DNA of 64,000 nucleotides from Dreissena polymorpha (GCF_020536995.1 NC_068357.1:63536721-63600720), one strand, 5' to 3'; shown: positions 47,201 to 57,728, counted from the first letter of the stretch. The notes: generated by a model not told the origin, from the letters alone. Translations and numbers: made by a program.

Positions 47201-50200
47201 GCAAAAGAATTACGTCGATGTCTCGAAGCGTTGAGTTCAAAGATTAAAAATGGCCATAAATGAGCTTGTCTGGGCAATAACTATGTTGTTCATTGTGAGA
47301 TTTATAAATCATTTGGCACATTTGTTCACCATCATTGGACGGTGTGTTGCTTGAAAGAATTACGTCGATATCTCCAAGGTCAAGGTCTCGCTTTGAGTTC
47401 AAAGGTCAAAAATGGCCATAAATGAGCTTGTCCGGGCCATAACTATGTCATTCATTGTGAGATTTTAAAATCATTTGGCTGGCATATTTGTTCACCATCA
47501 TTGGACGGTGTGTCGCGCGAAAGAATTATGTCGATAACTCAAAGGTCAAGGTCACACTTTGAGTTCAAAGGTCAAAAATGGCCATAAATGAGCTTGTCCC
47601 GGCCATAAGTAAGTTGCTCATTGTGAGATTTTAAAATCATTTGGCACATTTGTTCACCATTATCGGACGGTGTGTCGCGCGAAAGAATTACGTCGATATC
47701 TGCAACGTCAAGGTCACACTGTGAGTTCAAAGGTCAAAAATGGCCATAAATGATCTTGTCATGGCCATAACTATGTCATTGATTGTGAGATTTTAAAAAT
47801 ACCTGGAACATTTGTTCACAATCATTGGAGGATGTGTCATTCGAAAGATTTATATCGATAACTCCAAGGTCTAGGCCACACTTAAAGTTTAAAAGAAAAA
47901 AAAAATGGCCATAAATTTGGACGGCATGTCATGCAAAAGAATTCAAGAGTTCAAGGGTCGAAATGGCCATTAATGATAATGGCATTATAATTCTTAAAAA
48001 TCGCCATAAATTTGATTCTCTTGTTTTGTGAAGACAGCATGCAAAATAGTCTGTGTCAATGCGGCACTTGGGGGTATACGTCACGTCTATGACAAAGCTC
48101 TAGTTCAAGTTGTTTTCATCCGATCTTCGCCAAACTTGGTCAGATGTTGTATCTTGATGATGTCTAGGTCAAGTTCGAATATGGGTCATGCTGGGTTAAA
48201 AACTAGGTCACGGGGCCACTTAGTACATTTTACACATTCAGCATGTAGTCTGCTCTCTAATTCAATAGTTTTCATCCGATCTTCAGCACACTTGCTCAGA
48301 AGTTTTATCTAGATGATGTGTAGGTCAAGTTGGAACATGGGCCATGCCGGGTCAAAAACTAGGTCACGAGTCTCTTGGTGCATTATAAACATTGAGAATG
48401 GTGTCCGCTGTTTTTTGTGAAGACAACATGCATAATATTCTGTGTTATTGCGGCATGTGGGGGTATTCGTCACATCTGTGACAAAGTTTTAGTTTTATTA
48501 TGTTGCAAATTCAGAATTCAATGGGATTCTCTAAGGTAGATAATTTATTTATCAATTCTAGTTCTTTATACAAAAATAAAATATATATATTTAGTTGTGT
48601 TTGTTAAATTTTGCACCCGAGATCTGTCTCTGCCTTGTAGACATTTGACATTTGCACGGGTGCTAGAGTAATAGGAGTATAGGTTCTGTGACTGCTTTAA
48701 GTATTCACAGGGTACAACTCTCCTTACAAAACATGCAAGCAGAATCAAGACCCACTGTTACTATTACCCCCACAAACGATGTGTAGGTCAAGTTTGAACA
48801 TGGGCACTGCCGGGTCAAAAACTAGGTCACACGGTCACTTAGTGCGTTTTAAGCATTGATCACGTGTCCGCTGTTTTTTTGAGAAAACAACATGCAAAAT
48901 ATTCTGTGTCAATGCGGCATGTGGGGTTATTTGTCACATTTGTGACAAAGCTCTAGTTTTGTTTAAAGAAAAATTCTTAACAAGAATATAGTTTAGTCAG
49001 AAAGTGACAGCACAGGCTAATAGCGGACAACACCACTAACATGCATGAAACACCCTTTTTATGCACCCAGTAGGGTGGCATATAGCATTTAAACTGTCTG
49101 TCCGTCCGTCTGACCAAAAACTTTAAAATTGGCCATAACTTTTGCAATATTGAAGATAGCAACTTGATATTTGGCATGCATGTCACGATGTGTATGTGTA
49201 AGAATTACGTCGATATCTCCAAGGTCAAGGTCTCGCTTTGAGTTCAAAGGTCAAAAATGGCCATAAATGAGCTTGTCCGGGCCATAACTATGTCATTCAT
49301 TGTGAGATTTTAAAATCATTTGGCTGGCATATTTGTTCACCATCATTGGACGGTGTGTCGCGCGAAAGAATTATGTCGATAACTCAAAGGTCAAGGTCAC
49401 ACTTTGAGTTCAAAGGTCAAAAATGGCCATAAATGAGCTTGTCCCGGCCATAACTATGTTGTTCATTGTGAGATTTTAAAATCATTTGGCATATTTGTTC
49501 ACCATTATTGGACGGTGTGTCGCGCGAAAGAATTACGTCGATATCTGCAACGTCAAGGTCACACTGTGAGTTCAAAGGTCAAAAATGGCCATAAATGATC
49601 TTGTCCGGGCCATAACTATGTCATTGATTGTGAGATTTAAAAAATACCTGGTACATTTGTTCACAATCATTGGAGGATGTGTCATGCAAAAGATTTATGT
49701 CGATAACTCCAAGGTCTAGGCCACACTTAAAGTTCGAAAGAAAAAAAAAATGGCCATAAATTTGGACGGCTTGTCATGCAAAAGAATTCAAGAGTTCAAG
49801 GGTCGAAATGGCCATTAATGATAATGGCATTATAATTCTTTAAAATCGCCATAAATTTGATTCTCTTGTTTTGTGAAGACAGCATGCAAAATAGTCTGTG
49901 TCAATGCGGCACTTTGGGGTATACGTCACGTCTACGACAAAGCTCTAGTTCAAGTTGTTTTCATCCGATCTTCGCCAAACTTGGTCAGATGTTGTATCTT
50001 GATGATGTCTAGGTCAAGTTCGAATATGGGTCATGCTGGGTCAAAAACTAGGTCACGGGGCCACTTAGTACATTTTACACATTCAGCATGTAGTCTGCTC
50101 TCTAATTCAATAGTTTTCATCCGATCTTCAGCACACTTGCTCAGAAGTTTTATCTAGATGATGTGTAGGTCAAGTTGGAACATGGGCCATGCCGGGTCAA

Positions 50201-51476
50201 AAACTAGGTCACGAGTCTCTTGGTGCGTTAAAAACATTGAGAATGGTGTCCGCTGTTTTTTGTGAAGACAACATGCATAATATTCTGTATCAGTGCGGCA
50301 TGTGGGGGTATTGGTCACATCTGTGACAAAGTTTTAGTTTTATTATGTTGCAAATTCAGAATTCATCGGGATTCTCTAAGGTAGATAATTTATTTATCAA
50401 TTCTAGTTCTTTATACAAAAATAAAATATATATATTTAGTTGTGTTTGTTAAATTTTGCACCCGAGATCTGTCTCTGCCTTGTAGACATTTGACATTTGC
50501 ACGGGTGCTAGAGTAATAGGAGTATAGGTTCTGTGACTGCTTCAAGTATTCACAGGGTACAACTCTCCTTACAAAACATGCAAGCAGAATCAAGACCCAC
50601 TGTTACTATTACCCCCACAAACGATGTGTAGGTCAAGTTTGAACATGGGCCATGCTGGGTCAAACACTAGGTCACAGGGTCACTGAGTGCGTTTTAAGCA
50701 TTGATCACGTGTCCGCTGTTTTTTGTGAAAACAACATGCAAAATATTCTGTGTCAATGCGGCATGTGGGGTTATTTGTCACATTTGTGACAAAGCTCTAG
50801 TTTTGTTTAAAGAAAAATTCTTAACAAGAATATAGTTTAGTCAGAAAGTGACAGCACAAGCTTATAGCGGACAACACCACTTACATGCATGAAACTCCCT
50901 TTTTATGCCCCCAGTAGGGTGGCATATAGCATTTGAACTGTCTGTCAGTCCGTCTGACCAAAAACTTTAAAATTGGCCATAACTTTTGCAATATTGAAGA
51001 TAGCAACTTGATATTTGGCATGCATGTCACGATGTGTATCTCATGGAGCTGCACATTTCGAGTTGTGGAAGGTAAAGGTCATTCTTCACGGTCAAAAAAA
51101 AAAAAAAAAAAAGCAATCCAAGGGAAGTAATAAGCTTTAAAAGGGAGATAATTTCTAAACCTGACAAATGATGTATTGAAATTTTATTTCAAAGCGGCGC
51201 AATAGGGGGCATTGTGTTTCTGACAAACACATCTCTTGTCTTTAATATAATAGTATGTTATGTCCACAGGAGGAGGAGCAGAGAAAGAAGAGATTGATGA
51301 ATGAGATCAAGTTCACATTCAACGACTCTCCCAGACGGGGTCGTGGAGGTCGTAGACCCAGGGGTCCCCGTGGGGGTCGTACAGGAGGTCGCATGGGGGA
51401 CCGGCGCTCGGGCACCGCAGCACCCAAATTTGATGATGAGAACGACTTCCCATCACTCATTAAATCTCAAGCCTAG
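29297..51476 (+). CDS. SERBP1: SERBP1/HABP4 family mRNA- and ribosome-binding protein
   Basis: The family binds mRNA and idle ribosomes in the cytoplasm and shuttles to the nucleus. Seven in-phase exons: 29297-29522, 31704-31812, 32625-32846, 35567-35641, 45226-45303, 45594-45831 and 51270-51476 (TAG), giving 384 residues against ~408-413 in human paralogues. Order: N-terminal NKFDLFGDEDVDPLEII; a lysine-rich stretch; an RP-rich segment; an RGG/RG block (GFGRGRGGRGRGPRGARG); SGAHNWGTVKDDIE; the core MTLEEWKKMEEAKRVKSEF and LRKANEGVDTSQWKG; an acidic Glu run; a second RGG block (RRGRGGRRPRGPRGGRTG); and DDENDFPSLIKSQA. One pro-orthologue of both vertebrate genes is likely, so the symbol could equally be HABP4. 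A possible extra exon is listed at 38043. Introns are large and full of repeats. AATAAA occurs at 51955 and 52512. Confidence 0.95.
29971..30006. repeat. Isolated two-stem hairpin
   Basis: The outer stem AACTCCCAGC/GCTGGGAGTT is perfect, with an inner stem GACCC/GGGTC. It lies in SERBP1 intron 1. Flanking DNA shows no array, so it may be the palindromic core of an unrecognised repeat. Confidence 0.7.
30335..30378 (+). repeat. Paired poly-C tracts
   Basis: Two runs of about 18 C separated by GGACCATA, in SERBP1 intron 1. Single runs of 13-19 C also occur near 12567, 19742, 21206 and 27030. Confidence 0.9.
30972..31610 (+). repeat. CCGGT hairpin-headed repeat, interrupted
   Basis: It opens with the hairpin CCTACCGGT GAA ACCGGAGG (30972-30991), then CCGTCAGTCAGTCTGTCTG. 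It resumes after the element at 31107-31458 and ends near CACTGGTAGGGGACAATATT, which inverts the head. Lies in SERBP1 intron 1. Confidence 0.6.
31107..31458. mobile_element. CAGGG-ended MITE, 352 bp, 5-bp target duplication GATGG
   Basis: The ends CAGGGCCCTCAATCTGT and GGATTGAGGGCCCTG are inverted. GATGG flanks both sides (31102-31106 and 31459-31463). The interior has an A/T tract, ATGTGTCTCATGATTATTAT and CCCCCAAAAAGGGAAACGC, matching the copy at 33262. CAGGG ends with 5-bp duplications suggest a hAT-like (hAT5 type) mobiliser, by inference. Confidence 0.8.
33013..34545. mobile_element. CAGGG-ended element, 1.53 kb, target duplication CTGGG
   Basis: It starts CAGGGCCAAAAAACC and ends GGTGTTTAGGCCCTG, with CTGGG on each side (33008-33012 and 34546-34550). 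The body has many CCCC/TTTT-rich segments and no transposase frame. A smaller relative is inserted within it at 33262-33588. Confidence 0.75.
33262..33588. mobile_element. CAGGG-ended MITE, 327 bp, target duplication CCTCC
   Basis: Second copy of the MITE at 31107. The ends CAGGGCCCTCAATCTAT and GTTAGGGCCCTG are flanked by CCTCC (33257-33261 and 33589-33593). It lies inside the 33013-34545 element, giving a third level of nesting. Confidence 0.8.
35085..35372 (+). repeat. AAGGTCA-type repeat copy
   Basis: It starts with CTGTCTGTCCGTCCGTCCG, has one ATATTGAAGATAGCAACTTG unit, and ends in the fixed tail GCGCAATAGGGGGCATTGTG. It lies within the outer CAGGGCTC element. Confidence 0.75.
35703..37310 (+). 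repeat. TACGCCCGTC hairpin-headed repeats, two joined copies
   Basis: Hairpin heads TACGCCCGTC TAT GACGGG-ACGTA lie at 35703-35726 and 36767-36790, each followed by TCCGTCTGTCCGTCCGTCCG. The first copy contains about five units of ~145 bp (TTATAACTTTGGTATGCTTG ... AGGTCAAGGTCACTGTGACC). The second has two or three GATCCCCTTTCGTTTTTGAC units. The tail GACGGGCGTATCATGCGC inverts the head. Lies in SERBP1 intron 4. Confidence 0.85.
38043..38078 (+). other. Possible 36-nt cassette exon of SERBP1
   Basis: It is bounded by TTTGTTCCAG and AAA-GTAGGT. Its length and phase fit between exons 4 and 5: the split codons become GAC and AAG, adding twelve residues, LPPKVDYWRDPK with the junction aspartate, and no stop. 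I do not recognise this peptide in vertebrate homologues, so it is either a lineage-specific or alternative exon, or chance. Confidence 0.4.
38737..40815 (+). repeat. TTATGCC hairpin-headed repeat, interrupted
   Basis: The head TTATGCC..GGCATAA (38737-38761) is followed by CACTGTCCGTCC. Later units of ~150 bp contain CCATTGATTTTTTGGCGAAG, GTTATGGGC, CTCTAxAATxA and CTACATGACTTAC. The unit is split at 39698-40715 by a CAGGG element and resumes at 40721. Confidence 0.6.
39698..40715. mobile_element. CAGGGCTCAACAT element, 1.02 kb, target duplication CTTAC
   Basis: The ends CAGGGCTCAACATTAAC and GTTAATGTCGAGTCCTG are inverted, with CTTAC at 39693-39697 and 40716-40720. Neighbouring repeat units read ACATGACTTACAGAT uninterrupted, which confirms the duplication. 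The interior has a ~40-bp segment (CAAGTGTGCAACAGTACTTG) three times in tandem near 40274-40360. No transposase frame was seen. Confidence 0.8.
40818..41915 (+). repeat. AGCTCT hairpin repeat joined to an AAGGTCA array
   Basis: The head AGCTCTACTGGCC GAA GGCCTGAAGAGCTT (40818-40847) precedes TCCGTCATCCGTCC and two AGTCCAGAATTATCTCC units. From about 41170 it passes into five units of ~120 bp of the AAGGTCA type, ending GGTGGACATTGTGTTTCAC. Confidence 0.75.
42884..43740 (+). repeat. ATGCCCCCC hairpin-headed repeat, intact copy
   Basis: The hairpin at 42884-42911 is followed by GTCGGTCTGTCGGTCCGTCC, then five units of ~145 bp (GATAACTCAAGAACGCxTACG .. AGGTCAAAGGTCAAGGTCAC) and the tail CCATATGGGGGGCATGCATG. 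This is the uninterrupted reference for the copy at 693-2190. Confidence 0.85.
43973..44196. mobile_element. TTAA-flanked MITE with a 67-bp hairpin
   Basis: The ends TCCATTTATGCCTAG and CTAGGCATAAATGGG are flanked by TTAA (43969-43972 and 44197-44200). The hairpin at 44010-44076 begins GCAAACAGCGTAGACCC and ends GGGTCTGCACTGTTTGC. Confidence 0.75.
44205..45225 (+). other. SERBP1 intron sequence without recognised features
   Basis: Unique-looking AT-rich sequence with no repeat signature, exon or RNA gene that I can support. Confidence 0.5.
46384..46581. mobile_element. TTAA-flanked MITE, hairpin arm partly lost
   Basis: The ends CCCTTTCCCGGTC and GGGGTAAAGG lie between TTAA sites (46380-46383 and 46582-46585). 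GCAAACAGCATAAAAGC and AGCAGTCTGCTCAGGTTT remain of the hairpin found at 14098. The right half matches 14066-14294. Confidence 0.65.
46593..46735. mobile_element. Truncated MITE of the GCATTAAGCCCC family
   Basis: It has the left end GCTCTGTGAAAAGGGGGTTT and internal TCAGGTGCAGTCAGCACAGG followed by GGACAGCCCTTTCCGC; the right arm is absent. Confidence 0.6.
46745..51240 (+). repeat. Long array of GTCAAGGTC-type repeats in the last SERBP1 intron
   Basis: Units of ~180 bp contain TTTGTTCACCATCATTGGAC, GGTGTGTCGCGCGAAAGAAT, TACGTCGATATCTCCAAGG, GAGTTCAAAGGTC and GGCCATAAATGAGCTTGTCC. They are followed by CATCCGATCTTCxCCAAACT units and end with an AAGGTCA-type copy (50890-51240). A stretch of 1.84 kb within this array is duplicated in tandem. 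Confidence 0.85.
47355..51039 (+). repeat. Recent ~1.84-kb tandem duplication
   Basis: Copy 1 is 47355-49195 and copy 2 is 49200-51039, offset 1844-1845 bp, with only scattered substitutions and one-base length changes. Copy 2 starts abruptly after GATGTGTATGTGT, in the middle of an AAGGTCA-type unit, while at the end of copy 2 the same unit continues normally into CTCATGGAGCTGCAC. This marks the duplication joint at about 49196-49200. Confidence 0.9.
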
Positions 51477-52857
51477 GAGGTTAAACGCCACCTTATGTGA
51501 GGCTAAAAATAACCCTAGAACTTGCGTGTTGGTATCTCTGTGAAAGTACTTTTAAATCATGGTTTAATTTATGTTCACATGTGCGGCCATTTATCATATT
51601 CATTTTTGCATGATGTGGGGATCTGCCAGAGTTGTATATTTGCCTTTTATTAAAGGCTCGATACTCGCTGAAACCTCGCGACATTCTCTATCACAAGACT
51701 GGAATATGTGTGTGAAATGAATTAATTTGCAATAATAGTCGTTAACTGTTGATAAATGGTACTACAAAAAACAACATTTGTGCTCATGTAAGTGGCAAAA
51801 TTGCCAGTCGTATTTATACCTCTTATTAGAAGTGTGTTGCATGGTTATTGGAGGAGGAAGGAGTCATTTTTCGTGGTTCATTTTGTTTATTTAACCATCT
51901 TTATAAACCATGATGTGAGATATTAGGCTAGCGCAAATAATTTTGTTATTTAATAATAAAAATTTAAAGGCCATTTTGATTTGTTTTATATATCTTGGAT
52001 GTTTACAAATCTTCAGCCATTGTTAAGCAAATGGCATTACAGTTTCTATATGAAAAAAGATAGTGGAAAAATACGAGCATAGGGCATGAATGGCTATATG
52101 AAATTAAGTCGTCCCTGCTTGAATTGACCAATTGCTCAACAGATTGAATCTGCGTTTTTCCTTTGTCCAAGGATGTGATGCAAATCTTAATGTATTGGAT
52201 GTCGCCCAGTAATATATTTTACCACTTGCATGTGATTAGGGTTTTACTTGGCTATATTGCCGCTTAGTTCCTTTTTGGCACAACCGCTGCAGGATCCAAC
52301 CCAATAATGCTTAAGTTATTCCATGGGCACACCATAGCCCTGTTGTAACATATAGTGTGTTAAACATCTTAAAAGCGTTAGTCTAGCTTAGTTTAGCACT
52401 ATAAATTGTGGTCTGTTCATTGAATTTGTGTAAACGTTATTTCTGTTTGAAAAGAACATACAAAATGATATTGACCCCTCCAACTGTGCATATAGCTTTT
52501 GCTGGATAATCAATAAAGAAGAAGTTAAAGTGCATGTTTGTTACATACCATAAAAACAGGTGTTGAATGTGTGCCAAGTAATTTTAAAACTATATATGGA
52601 AGAGACATGAAATTTCAAGCTGATTTATGGCCAAATTTGATTGACATCTAAGTTTGATATTGGTGTTTGAGGTGGTTAGACAGATGTAACACACAAAATG
52701 GTGGCTCCTCATGGTTGTCAATTTGTGTGAGTTATCTAAGAAAAGCATGAATGACGAAGTAATGTTCGATTGGGCACTTTCTGCTCAGGTTCTACCTAAG
52801 TACCACAGATACTCTAGTATACTAAAAAGTGCTCAGGTACGCAATTAAATACTAAAC
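51477..52857 (+). other. SERBP1 3' untranslated region and downstream DNA
   Basis: AATAAA occurs at 51955-51960 and 52512-52517, either of which could end the transcript. No other gene or clear repeat is visible until 52858. Confidence 0.55.
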
Positions 52858-53885
52858 AAGAGATGTGTTTGTCAGAAACAATGCCCCCTATTGCGATGCT
52901 TTGGAGCCATATGATATCTTTGACCTTGAAAGATGACCTTGACCTTTCACCACTCAAAATGTGCAGCTCCATGAGATACATGTGCATGCCACTTATCAAG
53001 TTCAACAGCGCCCTCAAACTACTTTGGGGGAAGGGGTCCGCAGCCCTTAGGAGGGGGATTTCTTTTGTAAATGGGGGAATTTTTATAACGAAAAATCAAA
53101 CTATGTTTAACTGTTATAAACATATATTTCTATATATGCGACTGTCTATATAGGACAGAAAGGTGGACTTTTACTCAATCTATATAACAGTAATCTTATT
53201 TTAAAGTCCGCCATTATGTCCTTTTTGTTCCTCAAACAAGCTAGTGCTGTGTCCATTTGCATGCAAAGTCTGTCTTAAACCAAAGATCGCGACCATGATA
53301 TATCCGGCGCGCGATATAAATTGTCAGGTTATTCATGCATGTTTATGTATGTATTAGCTTAGTTTGGCAATCTCAAAACACGCAATTTACCTACCTTATT
53401 GAAGTGTTATATCCATATGTTATTCATTGGTATAAAACAAAACATTATTCCATGTAAGTATTTTCAAATGCGTATAATTAAATTTGTGATCCGAAAACAA
53501 TTGTCAAGTTTTATTGTTCAAGAAAGCATGCACAAATTAGACCCATGTACAAAATGACGTCATTCATTCTTATGGAAAGCATGGACTTTAATAGTACCTC
53601 TAAATTAAAAGCAAGCAGTTAACACTGTATCTAATTGGAGTCAATTTTCAACTATAAATCAGCGATTTTTTTAATATATTTTTTATTTTTCTGAGGGAGA
53701 AAAAGTAAGTTTTTTTGGGGAAAAAAATATACTTTTCAGGTGGGGGACTGCCGCCGAAGTTCGGCGGCAGATTTGATAGATTGAGAGCCCCGAGTTGCTA
53801 TCTTCAATATTGTAAAAGATATGGCCAATGTTAAGTTTTCGGAGGGACAGACAGTTCAACTGCTATATGCCACCCTACTGGGTGC
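52858..53885 (-). repeat. Inverted AAGGTCA-type repeat split by a CAGGG-like element
   Basis: It begins with the reverse of the fixed tail (AGATGTGTTTGTCAGAAACA), then CACTCAAAATGTGCAGCTCC. It breaks off at ATCAAGTT and resumes AGTTGCTATCTTCAATATTG at 53793. The insert 53003-53791 starts CAACAGCGCCCTCAA and ends TTGATAGATTGAGAGCCCC, like the CAGGGCCCTCAA MITEs. The flanks AAGTT/GAGTT match a 5-bp duplication with one change. Confidence 0.65.
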
Positions 53886-54168
53886 ATACAATTACCTCGA
53901 GAATGGTTGGTTGCCTTTAAGCATATTAATTGTACACAATTGTGGTATTTTGTAATATACCTGAAGAGTACCTAGGGTACTTTTTAGTAGTACCTGAGCC
54001 AACAACAACCAATTGGGTCAAAGTAACAGTCTTATTAGGTGTTTTATGACCAAATTTGATTGTTGATCTCTTAAAGAGTGACCTTGACATTTGAGCTAAT
54101 GAGACCAGTTTAAAACGTGACTTGTTCAAGAAATGTGACCAACCCAAAAATGAGATTTTTCAGTTTTT

Positions 54169-54420
54169 AGCTAGGCTGTTTTCGGAGAAAACCTGAGCTA
54201 TTGTCATAGCCAGCTCGTCGTGTCATGTTGTCCGCCGGCGTCGTGCTAAAACCTTAACATTGGCTCTTAAATCAAAGTGCTTCCACCTACAACTTTGAAA
54301 CTTCATATGTAGATGCACCTTGAGGAGTTCTACACGCCACACCCATTTTCAGGTCACTAGGTCGAAGGTCAAGGTCACTGTGACCTCTAAAAAAAAATCT
54401 GACAAGCTTTCGCAGCCGAG
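54169..54420 (+). repeat. Short hairpin-headed repeat
   Basis: The head contains GTTTTC GGA GAAAAC bounded by AGCT. CGTCGTGTCATGTTGTCCGC follows, then one unit ending TCGAAGGTCAAGGTCACTG. The tail is AGCTTTCGCAGCCGAGTG. Confidence 0.6.
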
Positions 54421-54968
54421 TGTGGTACCCGTTATGTGGTGCACTTGTTCACTTTGTCAGCAAGGTCTGCAAATAAGCTTCTTACACTGAAAAATTACAG
54501 CAAATAACATCCCTGCAGAACAAAGTTAATGAGCAAAAACTATTTTTCTATTTATAGTAACAATGACATTGACCCAGCATGCCCTAAATGCAATCCCAAC
54601 CTAGATCTGCATAAAAAGCTACCAGCAAATATGGGCCCTAAGGTTCCCACCTGAGACTCAAAGAAACTAGACTTATCTGAGAAAGTGCCTGCTGATTCAT
54701 GAATATTGGACCAAACAATTGACCTAAGAGTATAAACATGTTTTTGACGATGCTGCAAAGCAGCTCGTCTAAGTTATCATTCCATGAAAAAATTCTTCAC
54801 AATGGCGACCTATGTAAAAGACAGAGTCAGTTCGATTGAGATAGCTCGATTTTTATTTGTTATCAAAGCTCACAAATAATGCAGACGCAATTTTGCAAAT
54901 CAGTATGGGCTAGCTACGACAGGAACCGTAACCCGTGACTGCCTGTGTGGATAACTCCAGTTACTTTA

Positions 54969-55143
54969 GCAGACAATAATGCTAAAAGCTCTGCTTTAAT
55001 CACCGCACCGCAAAATCAAGCAAGTGAGATCTGGCTCTAAATACACTATGTACTGTACCAGTAAAACAGGTGGATGCGGTGATTAAAGCAGAGCTTTTAG
55101 CATTATTGTCTGCTAGAGCCAGATCTCGCTTGATTTTGCGGTG
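54969..55143. repeat. Inverted duplication with permuted arm order
   Basis: Left block A (54969-55006, perfect 38 bp) and block B (55006-55039) occur again at the right as inverted A (55076-55113) followed by inverted B (55114-55143). A simple palindrome would have B inverted first. Block B has a 4-nt difference (AAGCAAGTGAG against AAGCGAG). Confidence 0.85.
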
Positions 55144-55416
55144 GTAAAATGTTAACCTACATTAACTAGTGTGCTGGGTTTATCTGCCAGTGATTTGCTG
55201 ATAACATTAGAGTGTTTATAAACAGCAACACGTGTTTGAGCAGACAGCTACATGTATTTGGTATAGTGTTGAATCTGTATTTACATGTAAACTTGATTTG
55301 AGTCATTCGCTAGCTGTTGGCTGAGAGAAGTTCATAACCTTTAAATTAGGCGGTGCTTAACATTTACAGGGAAATTAAAAAAAATTAAATTTCAAGCAGA
55401 CAATGAAAAACTTTTT

Positions 55417-56125
55417 AGCTCAACTGATTGCTCAGGTGAGCTTTTGTGACCGGTCTTTATCCGTCGTCCGTCGAACATTTGTTCATAAACACTCTAGAGG
55501 CCACATTTATTGTCCGATCTTCATGAAACTTGGTCAGAAGCTTCGTCCCAACGAAATCTCTGTCGAGTTTGAAACTGGGTCGTGCCAGGTCAAAAACTAG
55601 GTCAAAAAAAAGAAAAAACTTGTAAACACTGTAGAAGTCACATTTCATGCCCAATCTTCATGTAACTTTGTCAAAATGTTTGTCTTAATGATATGTTGAT
55701 AGAGTTCAAAAGTGGTTCCGGTCCTTTGAAAAACATGGCCGCCAGTGGGCGGTGCAGTTTTCCTTATTTGGCTATAGAGAAACTTTGTAAACACTCTGGA
55801 AGTCACAAACTTTGCCCAATCATCATGAAAGTTGGTCAAAACATTTGTTTTATTGATTTCTCGGACGAGTTCGAAAATGGTCCAGATCGGTAAAAAAATC
55901 ATTGCCGCCAGTGGGCGGGGCATTTTCTCTATATGTATATAGTGAAAACATGTCAACACTCTAGAAGTCACATTTTTGACCCAATTTTCATGAAATTTTG
56001 TCAGAACTTTTGTTTCCTAGATACGCGAGTTAAGTTTGAAAATGGTTCCGGTCCGTTGAAAAACATGGTTGCCAGGGGGACAGGGCAGTTTCCCTTATAT
56101 TTATATAGTAAAAAGGCTTGTTAAA
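55417..56125 (+). repeat. AGCTCA hairpin-headed repeat
   Basis: The head AGCTCAACTGA TTGC TCAGGTGAGCT (55417-55442, one mismatch) is followed by ATCCGTCGTCCGTCG and about four ~150-bp units with GAAACTTGGTCAGAAG and AAAACATGGCCGCCAGTGGG. Same family as 11279-12458. Confidence 0.75.
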
Positions 56126-56299
56126 CAATCATGAATTAAGGTCATGTAACATGCGAGACAACTCTTCTAAATATTGCATTTAAGTTTAGTGTAGTTACTC
56201 CCCTTTGATTATTAATGTTTTCATAATGATACAGTGTAGATTTGTGTAACATTTATGTGTTAATTGTTATTCGAGGTTGGATGTTTTTTTTATCCATAC

Positions 56300-57728
56300 T
56301 CATGCCAAGTCTACTGGACAGCTAGAGATTCTCATTCAATGGTTAAATGACAGCTAGAGATTCTCATACCAACTTTACAAGACAGCTAGATATTCTCATG
56401 CCAAGTCTGCAGGACAGCTAGAGACTCATGCAAAGTCTTCATGGTAGCTAGAGATTCTCATGCCAAGTATACTGGACAGCTAGAGATTTTCAGTCCAAGT
56501 CTACAGGACAGCTAGATATTCTCATGCCAAGTCTACAGGACAGCTAGAGATTCTCATGCCAAGTCTACAGGACAGCTAGAGATTATCATGCCAAGTCTAC
56601 TGAACAGCTAGAGATGCTCATGCCAAGTCTGCAGGACAGCTAGAGATTCTCATGCCAATTCTGCAGGACAGCTAGAGATTGTTATGCCAAGTCTACAGGA
56701 CAGCTAGAGATTCTCATGCAAAGTCTACATGACAGCTAGAGATGCTCATGCCAAGTCTACAAGACAGCTAGAGATTCTCATGCAAAGTCTACAGGACAGC
56801 TAGAGATTATCATGCCAAGTGATCATGCCAAGGACAGCTAGAGATTCTCATGCCAAGTCTTCAGGAAAGCTAGAGATGCTCATGCCAAGTCAGCAGAACA
56901 GCTAGAGATTCTCATGCCAAGTCTACAGGACAGCTAGAGATTCTCATGCCAAGTCTACATGTCAGCTAGAGATTCTCATGCCAAGTCTACAGGGCAGCTA
57001 GAGATTATCATGCCAAGTCTACACGGCAGCTAGAGATTATACTGCCAAGTATACTGGCAGCTAGAGATTATCATGCAAAGTCTACAGGACAGCTAGAGAT
57101 TATCATGCCAAGTGTACAGGACAGCTAGAGATTATCATGCCAAGTCTACAGGACAGCTAGAGATTCTCATGCCAAGTCTACAGGACAGCTAGAGATTCTC
57201 ATGCCAAGTCTACTGGACAGCTAGAGTTTATCTTGTCAAGTCTACTGGACAGCTAGAGATTCTCATGGCAAGTCTACTGGACAGCTAGAGATTCGCATGC
57301 CAAGTCTACAGGACAGCTAGAGATTATCATGCCAAGTCTACTGGACAGCTAGAGATTATCATGCCAAGTCTACAGGACAGCTAGAGATTCTCATGCCAAG
57401 TTTACTGGACAGCTAGAGATTATCATGCCAAGTCTACTGGACAGCTAGAGATTCTCATGCCAAGTCTACTGGACAGCTAGAGATTCTCATGCCAAGTCTA
57501 CAGAACAGCTAGAGATTCTCATGCCAAGTCTACTGGACAGCTAGAGATTCTCATGCCAAGTCTACAGAACAGCTAGAGATTCTCATGCCAAGTCTACTGG
57601 ACAGCTAGAGATTATCATGCCAAGTCTACTGGACAGCTAGAGATTCGCATGCCAAGTCTACACGGCAGCTAGAGATTATCATGCCACGTCTACTGGACAG
57701 CTAGAGATTCTCATGTTAAGTCTACAGG
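56300..57728 (+). repeat. 32-bp minisatellite, about 45 copies
   Basis: The unit is CTAGAGATTCTCATGCCAAG followed by TCTACAGGACAG. Variants are TTATC for TTCTC and ACTGG for ACAGG. The first few units are more diverged and some are shortened near 56400-56430 and 56815. No coding or RNA gene context. Confidence 0.95.

Noticed and set aside
48028-50157. Two near-identical 94-residue frames 1845 bp apart
   Set aside because: They are the same non-coding repeat seen twice because of the tandem duplication.
46745-51240. A gene cluster suggested by many small frames
   Set aside because: All lie within the ~180-bp repeat units and none shows a protein family pattern.
56300-57728. CRISPR array
   Set aside because: The 32-bp units abut directly without spacers.
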